Source: Opitutia bacterium (GTDB lineage Bacteria > Verrucomicrobiota > Verrucomicrobiia > Opitutales > Opitutaceae). Taken from it: a DNA stretch of 32,795 bases. The translations under genes and the position numbers were made by a program. The notes under the pieces are model-generated. The model made no database searches. It was not told where the DNA came from and saw only the letters and a list, made by a program, of their open reading frames with translations. Shown piece after piece: positions 1 to 6,702 of this stretch; the stretch's first letter is position 1; each line of letters opens with the position of its first letter. Location of the stretch: NCBI GenBank assembly GCA_947474365.1, contig CANJIU010000105.1, forward strand, positions 1-32,795, written 5' to 3'.

Positions 1-325
1 CGGGCAAAAAAGCACCATGCGAGCGACGGCCACGCTGCGCCTCACGGCTTCGACTCTCGCCACCAAAGTTCATTGGCTTGTTCCACGCAAGCCGCCGCGG
101 CTTGATCTGGGTCTCAGAATGACATGCCATTTTTGACACACTCTAATAAACGCTCATTCCCGAAAAACCGGAAATCATGAATCCAGAAATCGACCAGGAT
201 CGGGACAGAAATCAGTCTGCGCCGAATTCTTTTCGAGCGCGCGCCTTGATTAGCGCCCATGAGCGAAGATTAGCGTTCCAAAAATATCCTCCTTTTATCG
301 CTCCTCTTGGGTAATTTGGGCGCAG
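1..325. other. Left edge, no gene recognised
   Basis: No open frame here looks like a real protein and no RNA gene is recognisable. The permease gene at 667-1500 runs leftward on the minus strand. A partner ATPase (Wzt) for it would be expected downstream, in or beyond this stretch, but is not seen here. Confidence 0.5.
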
Positions 326-628
326 CTCAATTTCTGGACCCTGGGGACGCGACGCCCCCGTCGCGTGGGCTTGACGCGTTTTTCCACAACACCCTGGCAC
401 TTCCTCAGGGGCGACGATGCCTCGTCTCGTCGCGCGCTCCGAAATCCGCCTGCTGCGATCGCGGGTGGATGGCGGACGTCGAAGTTCCCTTTCCCGACGG
501 CGACGGGGCGTCGCCGCTCCAGTTCGATCCGTAAGGAATCCGGTTACTGGGGACGCGACGCCCCCGTCGCGTGGCTCGAAACCGCGACGGGTGTCGCGGC
601 TTCAGGAGTGGCACGAGGGTGGTCGATG
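326..628 (+). repeat. Dispersed repeat A, copy 1
   Basis: About 300 bp that recur in inverted orientation at 4470-4801. The two copies align almost end to end, with an extra ~28 bp in the other copy and scattered substitutions. Each copy carries two exact copies of a 26-nt core; here they are at 343-368 and 549-574. The core contains a perfect 7-bp stem (ACGCGAC / GTCGCGT) around a six-base C-rich loop. Small ORFs crossing the region are by-products of the repeat. Confidence 0.85.
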
Positions 629-666
629 GCATCTTTCGCCTGGCCGAAAAGAGGGATGAGCTCCGT

Positions 667-1500
667 TCAGATCACCTCGGCAAAGGACTTCCGCAGGAGG
701 GCAAAGAACACGGCGCCCACGGCGAAAACCACCAGGCTGCACCCATAGACATAAGCCAGCTTGTGCAGAGGGAGCGATTGCTGCCAAAGGACGGCCCGGC
801 GGGCCAGGTCGATGATTTGGAAAAGGGGGTTGAGCCGCAGGAAGTGCAATTCGGGGGGGATCTTGTCGGGCGGAAACGTGACAGCCGTGGCGAAAAGAAG
901 GGCGGTGGAGACGAAGGCGGTGATTTGACCGATATCGCGCAGAAATACGCCCAAAGCGGCCAGAATCCATGCTACGCCGAGCGATAGCAACAGGAGGGGT
1001 ACGATGAGCACCGGGAGCCAGAGCACGTGGAGCGACAGGCCGGCGGTTCCGAAGGCGCTACCCACCAGCACCAATCCCAGGCTCACCAGCAGGTGAAACG
1101 CCGTCGCTCCCATGTTGGCCACGGGGAGCACCTCGAGTGGGAATACGACTTTTTTGACGAAATTCGGGTTGGCGGTGATGACCGCGGGCGCCCAGGAAAG
1201 CGTTTCCGAAAAGGCATGGAAGAGCGCCAGGCCGAGAAACATCGCCAGGGAAAAGTCATACCGGGTTTCGCCCGGCAGGACCGCGAAGCGCTGATTGAAG
1301 AAGACGCCAAAGACCACGAAATAGAGGGCCAGCATCGAGAGCGGATTGATCAGCGCCCACAGCGCGCCGAGGCGGCTGCCGCGATGCCGCAGCTCGATGT
1401 TGCGGTGGGTGAACTGGCCGATCAGTTCGCGACGAGCCCAGAGTCCCGCGACCATTTGCCACGGGTCGACGATGAGGGCATTTACAATGGGCTTTGGCAT
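667..1500 (-). CDS. ABC-2 type polysaccharide export permease (Wzm/TagG-like)
   Basis: A 277-aa integral membrane protein of the ABC-2 permease family that moves O-antigen, teichoic acid or similar lipid-linked glycans across the inner membrane. It has an amphipathic N-terminal stretch (HRNIELRHRGSRLGALWALI), typical of Wzm/TagG/RfbA permeases, followed by about six hydrophobic segments. The conserved NPLFQIIDLARRAVLW region lies near residues 225-240, and the length is normal for the family. Such permeases need an ATPase (Wzt/TagH), and none is adjacent. The ATG at 1500 gives the expected N-terminus, and no strong Shine-Dalgarno is visible. Its leader region (1501-2001) is filled with repeats, which separate it from the upstream propeller gene. 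Family assignment is firm; the glycan carried is unknown. Confidence 0.88.
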   Translation of the reverse strand: MPKPIVNALIVDPWQMVAGLWARRELIGQFTHRNIELRHRGSRLGALWALINPLSMLALYFVVFGVFFNQRFAVLPGETRYDFSLAMFLGLALFHAFSETLSWAPAVITANPNFVKKVVFPLEVLPVANMGATAFHLLVSLGLVLVGSAFGTAGLSLHVLWLPVLIVPLLLLSLGVAWILAALGVFLRDIGQITAFVSTALLFATAVTFPPDKIPPELHFLRLNPLFQIIDLARRAVLWQQSLPLHKLAYVYGCSLVVFAVGAVFFALLRKSFAEVI

Positions 1501-1567
1501 GAGTTCGGCACGGATGGTTGGGAAAAATTGGCCCTGGGGCTAAGCGGAGGGATTTAGCTGAGAGGAC

Positions 1568-1679
1568 GTCGAAAAAGGTAGGGACGGCTCTCTGAGCCGT
1601 CCACAAGATCGGTCGGAATTTCGGTACGAAAGCAGACGCCCATGAGGTGAGTCCCTACCTGCCGGAAGCCTTTTTCGAC
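1568..1679. repeat. Palindromic element D, copy 1 (nested inverted repeats)
   Basis: The outer ends are inverted repeats (GTCGAAAAAGG at 1568-1578, CCTTTTTCGAC at 1669-1679). Nested inside is a second pair (AGGTAGGGAC at 1576-1585, GTCCCTACCT at 1651-1660). A GGACGGCTC...GAGCCGTCC hairpin follows the left inner arm. The same AGGTAGGGAC/GTCCCTACCT pair with an equivalent hairpin recurs at 3091-3146. Confidence 0.7.
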
Positions 1680-1705
1680 TCCCTCTAAGCAACCGTGCAG
1701 AAGAA

Positions 1706-1859
1706 AACCACGGATGGACACGAATGGACACGGATACAGACGCGAGAACCAGCCACCGTTGGAAATCCGAAACGCCACCGAACGGTGACCGCCAAGAATT
1801 CGCACGCACCGGCGCGGCTTGCTCTGAGCATCCGTGTTTATTCGTGTCCACCCGTGGTT
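1706..1859 (+). repeat. MITE-like element C, copy 1 (31-bp imperfect terminal inverted repeats)
   Basis: A 154-bp element whose first 31 nt (1706-1736) are a near-perfect reverse complement of its last 31 nt (1829-1859), built on AACCACGG..GGACACGAAT. A second copy of exactly the same length lies in direct orientation at 4924-5077. Similarity extends some 15 nt beyond both ends. The interior has no protein-coding capacity, so this would be a non-autonomous element or a structured repeat. Confidence 0.75.
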
Positions 1860-2001
1860 CAAATGAACCGTCGCGGCTGAGAGTTGTGAGCAATACCAAA
1901 CGGTGAACTTCGTTTTTAGGTCGGTTGGGGCGCGCGGCCGCTCTGGAGATTTGGCTCTCAGCTCTTCGCTCTGGGCTCTAGACTTCATCGTTGGCTGAGT
2001 A

Positions 2002-3003
2002 TCAGGCTTGTACAGATCGTCCGACTGACCGCAACGTTGCCCGCACGGCTTCCGGTGTGACGAACGAAATGGCGCACGACTCATCGTTGACGCCATGGCT
2101 GACGGCCCAGCGAGTGCCGTCCCAGGCGGCGCCGCAGGGGTAAATCACCTCGCCGACCGCGGGATTGAGCCGCTCGTGGGTCCGCCGGTCCCCGTCGGCG
2201 CCGGCGAATGCCAGCGGTGAGATTGGCTGCGCTGTCGGCGTGAAGGGATGGGTCGGCGCGAAGCAATACGCGGCCGGGGCGTACCGGTATCCGTTCACGC
2301 CGTCATGGACAGAATGACAGAAACTCCAAAACGCGCCGTCATGCAGGCAGGGCGGCGCGCCTCCCCGCAAGCCACCGTGAGCCGGCGGGTAACCTTGCAG
2401 CGTCCATTCCCCGCGGGCGGCATCCGAAAACAGGATGTCCCCGTCGCCATCGAGCGAGAAGTGCAGCACGCGGTGCGGCAGGATGGAGTACACGGCGAAG
2501 TAACTCCCGCTCCCGCCGGCGTCGAAGAGCGTCCAGTTCTTCTCCAATTTCTGGCGTTCGCCGGCGAGCAGCAACTCCCGCGGATGGCCGCGGGGCAGGA
2601 GAGTGGCGGAATCGAGTTCCTGCAGGAATTGATAGTTGCGCGGTTCGTGCCAGCCCGAGTTCCAATAGACGAAGAGGCGTCCTTCAAACCGGTAAAGTCG
2701 GGGATCGGCGAACCACTGGGTCGCGATTTCGGGGTAATGGCCGTCGGGGCGGAAGCGGACGTGATCGCTTAGGGGCGCTTGTGAGCCGCCGATGAGTTGG
2801 AACGAAGCGTCGAGCCGGCAGGCGGAGATTCTCCTCCGACCATCGGGGGTGACAATGCGACTGGCGAATATCCATCCGTCGCCGTCGCGCAGCAACCCCG
2901 GGTTGAAGGCCCGCAGGGGCCCCTGGCCGATGAAGTGTCGCCACGTTGCCGGGAGCAGTTCCTCCGCCCGGAAGATAAGCGCTTCGCTGTTCGAGTCGCT
3001 CAT
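2002..3003 (-). CDS. GH130/GH43-like five-bladed beta-propeller glycan-active protein
   Basis: A 333-aa soluble protein with the blade-like pattern of glycoside phosphorylase/hydrolase families GH130 and GH43. Recognisable pieces are FNPGLL (33-38), ADPRLY (99-104), EKNWTLF (154-160), GGLRGGAPP (210-218), YPCGAAW (288-294) and SHGVNDESC (302-310). These resemble the substrate-pocket strands of the fold. No signal peptide is present, suggesting cytoplasmic action on a sugar precursor or glycan. The exact family and activity cannot be fixed by eye. The ATG at 3003 is preferred over an in-frame GTG at 3048 because it sits one base after the stop of the 73-aa ORF (TGAGATG), a typical coupled junction. 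It lies among glycan-assembly genes. Confidence 0.65.
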   Translation of the reverse strand: MSDSNSEALIFRAEELLPATWRHFIGQGPLRAFNPGLLRDGDGWIFASRIVTPDGRRRISACRLDASFQLIGGSQAPLSDHVRFRPDGHYPEIATQWFADPRLYRFEGRLFVYWNSGWHEPRNYQFLQELDSATLLPRGHPRELLLAGERQKLEKNWTLFDAGGSGSYFAVYSILPHRVLHFSLDGDGDILFSDAARGEWTLQGYPPAHGGLRGGAPPCLHDGAFWSFCHSVHDGVNGYRYAPAAYCFAPTHPFTPTAQPISPLAFAGADGDRRTHERLNPAVGEVIYPCGAAWDGTRWAVSHGVNDESCAISFVTPEAVRATLRSVGRSVQA

Positions 3004-3004
3004 C

Positions 3005-3226
3005 TCATTTCGGTTCGCGAACACGGTGGCTGAATTTTGCAGGGGCACAGCGGGTGCATGTTACTTTCTTGCAGACGTTCCGTGTTCTGGAGGTAGGGAC
3101 GCCTCTCCGAGGCGTCCGCGGACGTTTCGGAGAAACGTCCCTACCTGCCTTGGGGGGGGCTGCTTGCACGAGGATGAGCTGCGCCTCTGTGTCGGGAAGG
3201 ATCTCCGATGTCTCAATGAGGCTCAT
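3005..3226 (-). CDS. 73-aa ORF coupled to both neighbours, interrupted by a palindromic repeat
   Basis: The start codon overlaps the aminotransferase stop as ATGA (3226-3223), and the stop ends one base before the propeller ATG. The frame therefore exactly bridges the two genes. The first ~26 residues (starting MSLIETSEILPDTEAQLIL) look protein-like. Residues ~27-46 are encoded by the palindromic element at 3091-3146 and are Arg/Pro-rich. The tail is basic with three Cys. I recognise no family. It may be a gene remnant into which the repeat landed in frame, or a short translated leader that keeps the downstream gene coupled. Codon quality drops inside the repeat. Confidence 0.4.
   Translation of the reverse strand: MSLIETSEILPDTEAQLILVQAAPPKAGRDVSPKRPRTPRRGVPTSRTRNVCKKVTCTRCAPAKFSHRVREPK
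3091..3146. repeat. Palindromic element D, copy 2
   Basis: A 56-bp inverted repeat with ends AGGTAGGGACG/CGTCCCTACCT. It encloses two back-to-back hairpins, GACGCCTC-TCC-GAGGCGTC and GACGTTTC-GGA-GAAACGTC. It matches the inner arms of the element at 1568-1679 and lies inside the 73-aa ORF between two coupled genes. Confidence 0.75.
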
Positions 3227-4350
3227 TTCGAAAGCAAGTGAGACGAATCTTGGCAGAAACTCCGGATGGCCGCGCACACCGCGTCGATTTGCCCGGGGGT
3301 GTGGTGCGGGCCAATGGGCAGGCTGAGGACTTCGTCGGCGAGTGTCTCTGCGAGCGGAAAGTCTCCCTTTTTCCAGCCATAGCCGGCGTAGGCGTGGGAG
3401 AGGTGAGGGGGAATGGGGTAGTGGATGACCGTGCCGACGCCGAGGGCGGCGAGATGCTTTTGCAGGGCGTCGCGGCGCGAGGAACGAACGACAAAAAGAT
3501 GCCACACCGGGCTGGCCCACGTCGGCACCTGGGGCAGGCGGAGGTCGGCGAGGCCGGCCAGCTGAATTTGGTAACGCGCGGCGAGTGTGACGCGGCGGGC
3601 GTTCCACTCCTCCAGTCGCGGCAGCTTGGCCCGCAGGAAGGCGGCCTGCAATTCGCTCATCCGCGAATTCATCCCGAGGTACTCGTTGTGATAGCGGACC
3701 TTTGAACCGTAGTTGCGCAGATGGCGGACTTTATCGGCGAGCGCATCGTCATTGGTGGTGACGGCTCCAGCGTCGGCCATCGCGCCGAGGTTCTTGCTGG
3801 GATAGAAGCTCACTCCGGCCGCATGCCCCAGCGAACCGGCGGCTCGACCGCGACAGCGCGCGCCGTGCGATTGCGCGGCGTCCTCGAGCACGAAGAGCCC
3901 GTGTTGCGCGGCGACGGCGTTGATCGCGTCCATCTCGGCGGTCTGCCCATAGAGGTGAATCGGCAGGATGACTTTGGTTCGGGGAGTGATCAGCGCCGCG
4001 AGACGATCAGAGTCGAGGTTGAAGGTGGTGACTTCCGGTTCGCATGGGACGGGCTTGGCGCCGACGTGGGTCACGGCGAGCCAGGTCGCGATATAGCCGT
4101 GGGAGGGCACGATCACCTCGTCGCCGGGACCGACGCCCAGTGCCATCAGGACCAATTGCATCGCCTCGAGTCCGTTGGCGACGCCGACGCAGTGTTTCAC
4201 TCCGACGCTTGCCGCGTACTCCGCCTCGAAGGCCTCGAGTTCTTTCCCGAGGAGCAACCAACCGGACTCCATGACGCGGTGGTACGCCGCATCGAGTTCG
4301 GAGCGGAGTTCGTCGTAGGCGGGTTTTAACTCTAGGATGGGAACCTTCAT
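3223..4350 (-). CDS. DegT/DnrJ/EryC1/StrS-family sugar aminotransferase
   Basis: A 375-aa PLP-dependent aminotransferase that converts a nucleotide-bound keto-sugar to an amino-sugar for surface glycans. The PLP lysine is in SFYPSKNLGAM (Lys186). The cofactor aspartate is in LEDAAQSHGA (Asp157, with Gln160 and the following SHGA). The substrate-binding HLYGQ lies at 132-136 and the family's RNYGSK segment follows. The HLYGQ and YPSKNLGA motifs recall 3-keto-sugar aminotransferases such as FdtB/QdtB, but I cannot assign the substrate. The open frame extends to 5049 without protein-like content. The ATG at 4350 gives MKVPILELKPAYDEL, the standard family N-terminus. Its stop overlaps the start of the 73-aa ORF. 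Confidence 0.9.
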   Translation of the reverse strand: MKVPILELKPAYDELRSELDAAYHRVMESGWLLLGKELEAFEAEYAASVGVKHCVGVANGLEAMQLVLMALGVGPGDEVIVPSHGYIATWLAVTHVGAKPVPCEPEVTTFNLDSDRLAALITPRTKVILPIHLYGQTAEMDAINAVAAQHGLFVLEDAAQSHGARCRGRAAGSLGHAAGVSFYPSKNLGAMADAGAVTTNDDALADKVRHLRNYGSKVRYHNEYLGMNSRMSELQAAFLRAKLPRLEEWNARRVTLAARYQIQLAGLADLRLPQVPTWASPVWHLFVVRSSRRDALQKHLAALGVGTVIHYPIPPHLSHAYAGYGWKKGDFPLAETLADEVLSLPIGPHHTPGQIDAVCAAIRSFCQDSSHLLSK

Positions 4351-4469
4351 CGTGGTTTCGGACCGAATAGTTCCTGTCTGGTCGATCCGTGTCGATACCG
4401 TTGAGAGTTGAGTTGAGGGTTGAGGGTAGAGAGTGGGCGCGTCCCGTTTTTTGGACCGGCGAAACCTGC

Positions 4470-4801
4470 ATCGATCACCCTCGTGCAACTGCTGGAGCCG
4501 CGACGCCGTCGCGGTTTCGAACCACGCGACGGGGGCGTCGCGTCCCCAGTAGCCGGATTCTGGACGGATCGAACTGGAGCGGCGACGCCCCCCGTCGCCG
4601 TCCGGAAAGGGAACTTCGACCTCCGTCACCCATCCGCGCCCGCAGCGGGCGGATTTCGGAGCGTGAGACGAGACGAGGCGTCGTCGCCCCTGATGAAGCG
4701 CCAGGGTGTTGCGGAAAAACGGGTCACGCCCGCGCGCCGCCCTCGTCGCGGTTTCGAACCACGCGACGGGGGCGTCGCGTCCCCAGGGTCCAGAAATTGA
4801 G
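4470..4801 (-). repeat. Dispersed repeat A, copy 2 (inverted)
   Basis: The reverse complement of this stretch aligns with 326-628 from the CTCAATTTCTGGACC end to the CACGAGGGTG end. It carries the same 26-nt hairpin core twice, at 4522-4547 and 4759-4784. An extra ~28 bp beside one core explains the greater length. Together the two copies bracket the permease, propeller and aminotransferase genes. Confidence 0.85.
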
Positions 4802-4923
4802 ATGGGCCCGCGTTGAGGGATGAGCGTTGAGAGTTCGAACTTCAGGCCTGAACCCGACGTGCTCGCGCTCGCACGTGTGATTCCCCTTCGGGTTTTTCTC
4901 TCAGCCGTAGCCGTGCAGAAGGA

Positions 4924-5077
4924 AACCACGAATGGACACGAATAGACACGGATACAGAGGCGAGAACTGGTTCGGGTTGGAAATCTGAGACGCCCCCGAA
5001 CGGTGAGTATCAAGGATTCGGGCGTGCGGGCACGGCTGGCTCTGAACATCCGTGTTCATTTGTGTTCATTCGTGGTT
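4924..5077 (+). repeat. MITE-like element C, copy 2
   Basis: A 154-bp element with 31-nt imperfect terminal inverted repeats (4924-4954 and 5047-5077), in the same orientation and of the same length as the copy at 1706-1859. Both copies are preceded by CCGTGCAGAAG and followed by CAAATGAA, so the repeated unit is somewhat longer than the inverted-repeat-bounded core. Confidence 0.75.
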
Positions 5078-5133
5078 CAAATGAATTGATCCGGCTCAGT
5101 TCTCAACCCTCAACTCTCAACGGAATTCCCCAC

Positions 5134-6573
5134 TCAGACGAATTTCAATTTGCGCGCGGCGAACATCACCATGCGGAGCAGGAGCCAGCCATGGCGCCAC
5201 CGTTGGATGTTGGTGGTGCCGTAGGTGCGTTCGCGGTAGCGAATCGGCACGTCGGCGATCTTCAGGTTGAGTTTCGCCGCGCCGAAGAGGAGGTCGAAAT
5301 CGCCGAAGGGGTCGAAGTCGCCAAAATACGTGCGGTTTCGTGCGATTCGTTCGTAGTGGGCGCGGGTGAGCACCTTGGTGCCGCACAGCGTGTCCTTGAC
5401 CGGCTGGCCGAGCAGCCACGTGAAGATCAGGCCAAACGCCTTGTTGGCGCACAGATTGAGAAACTGCATCGCCTTTTCGTCCATCGGATAGACGAGGCGA
5501 ACGCCGTTCGCAAATTCGGCCCGGCCCGTCGCGATGACGTCGTAGAATTTGGGCAACTCCTCGGGTGGCATTGTGAGGTCGGCGTCGAGAATCATGAGCA
5601 CGTCGCCCGTCGCCACGGCGAAGCCGGCTCTCACGGCGTCGCCCTTTCCTTTTCCGGTCTGCTGCAGGATGATGATTTTGCGCTGCGGATTTTCGGCGGC
5701 CACGCGCTGAATCTCGGCCCACGTGTTGTCCTTGGAGTGGCCCTCGACGAAGATCAACTCCGTGCCGGCCCCGAGTTCGGCGGTTCGGGCCACGGCCGCG
5801 GGGATGTTGCCGGCCTCGTTGCGGGCCGGAATGATCACGGAGACGGTCAGCGACTTCCTTGGCTCCGCTTGTTCGCGTCGCGCGACGAAGAAGACCGTCA
5901 GGCAAAACCATTGGAGAAATGGTGCGAGCCAGCGGTTGACGAGTGTTCCGAGGCCGAGGGCCGGGAAGGGCAGGAGGATTCGCCCGTGGCGGCAGACCGG
6001 AGTCCAGCCAGCCAGGCGCAGGAGATTGAGAACGTCCGACGACGCCAGCCAGCTGTTTTGCGGCTGAGGCGACTTCAATCCCAGCAACCGGGCGAGCGAA
6101 AGGAAGGGTCGCCAGAGCGTGTTCTGAAAATTCACGATCACCCGCGTGTCGGCATGGGAAACCGCGTGCAGCCGTTCGAACAGGCATTGCACGTCGGCCG
6201 CGAGGTTCAGCGTGTCGGAAATGATGATGACGTCGAACTTCCCGCCGCGGGCGACCGCGCCGTCCGGGTCCAGTAATTCGCCGGCCTGCACGGCAAACGC
6301 CGCGTCCGGCAGGCGGGCCCGGGCGGCGGCAATTTGTTTCTCGGAGAGATCGATCCCCGCCTTGCGACCGGCGCGCACCTGCGCGAGCAACTCCCCTGAA
6401 CCGCAGCCGATTTCCAGGACGCTCGCGTCGGGCGGGATCAGGAGATTGTAGTAATGGGCCAGGAGCGAGCGATAGGCGCGCGCGCCCGCCTGCGGTGCCG
6501 TGGGGGCGGCGTCGTAAAAGGATCGGACCCGCTCAAGATGTTCGCGGGCGAGGGCGGAGATTTCGGACGGCAT
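5134..6573 (-). CDS. SAM methyltransferase / family-2 glycosyltransferase fusion
   Basis: A 479-aa two-domain protein. Residues ~1-200 form a class I SAM-dependent methyltransferase with the SAM-binding loop VLEIGCGSGE (52-61), followed by the segment GKFDVIIISDTLNL. Residues ~242-479 form a GT-A glycosyltransferase of family 2, resembling dolichol-phosphate mannosyltransferase-type enzymes. It starts SVIIPARNEAGN (245-256), has the metal-binding Asp-Ala-Asp in MILDADLTMPP (Asp330/Asp332) and carries DTLCGTKVL (394-402). A short hydrophobic stretch at ~217-231 links the domains and may touch the membrane. The ATG at 6573 (MPSEISALAREHL) is chosen; the frame stays open to 7815 only because it is antisense to the TolC-like gene. 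Likely role: building and modifying a surface or lipid-linked glycan. The substrate is unknown. Confidence 0.85.
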   Translation of the reverse strand: MPSEISALAREHLERVRSFYDAAPTAPQAGARAYRSLLAHYYNLLIPPDASVLEIGCGSGELLAQVRAGRKAGIDLSEKQIAAARARLPDAAFAVQAGELLDPDGAVARGGKFDVIIISDTLNLAADVQCLFERLHAVSHADTRVIVNFQNTLWRPFLSLARLLGLKSPQPQNSWLASSDVLNLLRLAGWTPVCRHGRILLPFPALGLGTLVNRWLAPFLQWFCLTVFFVARREQAEPRKSLTVSVIIPARNEAGNIPAAVARTAELGAGTELIFVEGHSKDNTWAEIQRVAAENPQRKIIILQQTGKGKGDAVRAGFAVATGDVLMILDADLTMPPEELPKFYDVIATGRAEFANGVRLVYPMDEKAMQFLNLCANKAFGLIFTWLLGQPVKDTLCGTKVLTRAHYERIARNRTYFGDFDPFGDFDLLFGAAKLNLKIADVPIRYRERTYGTTNIQRWRHGWLLLRMVMFAARKLKFV

Positions 6574-6702
6574 GGTGGCGGGGACGCTCAAAGCGCGGCA
6601 CTTTCGTGAGCGTGGCGGGTCAGGGCGTCGAGGCTCAAGACTTATGGGTTGCAATCGCTCTGGAATTCCCGCGCTCTGACCCCTCAATTCTTGCGTCAAT
6701 TC

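Larger units (their letters stand above)
1501..2001. other. Repeat-filled intergenic region
   Basis: There is no gene between the permease start and the end of the propeller gene. The region holds a palindromic element (1568-1679), an inverted-repeat-bounded 154-bp element (1706-1859) and a short CTCT/GAG-rich tract (about 1941-1980). A long minus-strand frame runs through these repeats but has no protein-like features. Confidence 0.7.
4351..5133. other. Repeat-filled intergenic region
   Basis: No gene lies between the aminotransferase and the methyltransferase-glycosyltransferase. The stretch holds TTGAG-rich tracts (4401-4427 and 4813-4834, with a reverse-complement version at 5100-5122), repeat A copy 2 (4470-4801), a small hairpin (ACGTGC/GCACGT, 4857-4876) and element C copy 2 (4924-5077). 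Confidence 0.7.

Noticed and set aside
1554..2096. A minus-strand frame of 180 aa upstream of the permease
   Set aside because: It reads straight through elements C and D and an intergenic tract; the peptide is repeat-derived.
2002..3048. GTG start at 3048 for the propeller protein
   Set aside because: It would overlap the coupled 73-aa ORF and lacks a ribosome-binding site; the ATG at 3003 follows that ORF by one base.
326..5122. CRISPR array
   Set aside because: The repeats are few, palindromic, unevenly spaced and lack unique spacers of constant length; no cas genes are present.
5062..6276. A 404-aa plus-strand open frame
   Set aside because: It lies opposite the methyltransferase-glycosyltransferase gene, and its composition is that of a shadow frame with no motifs.
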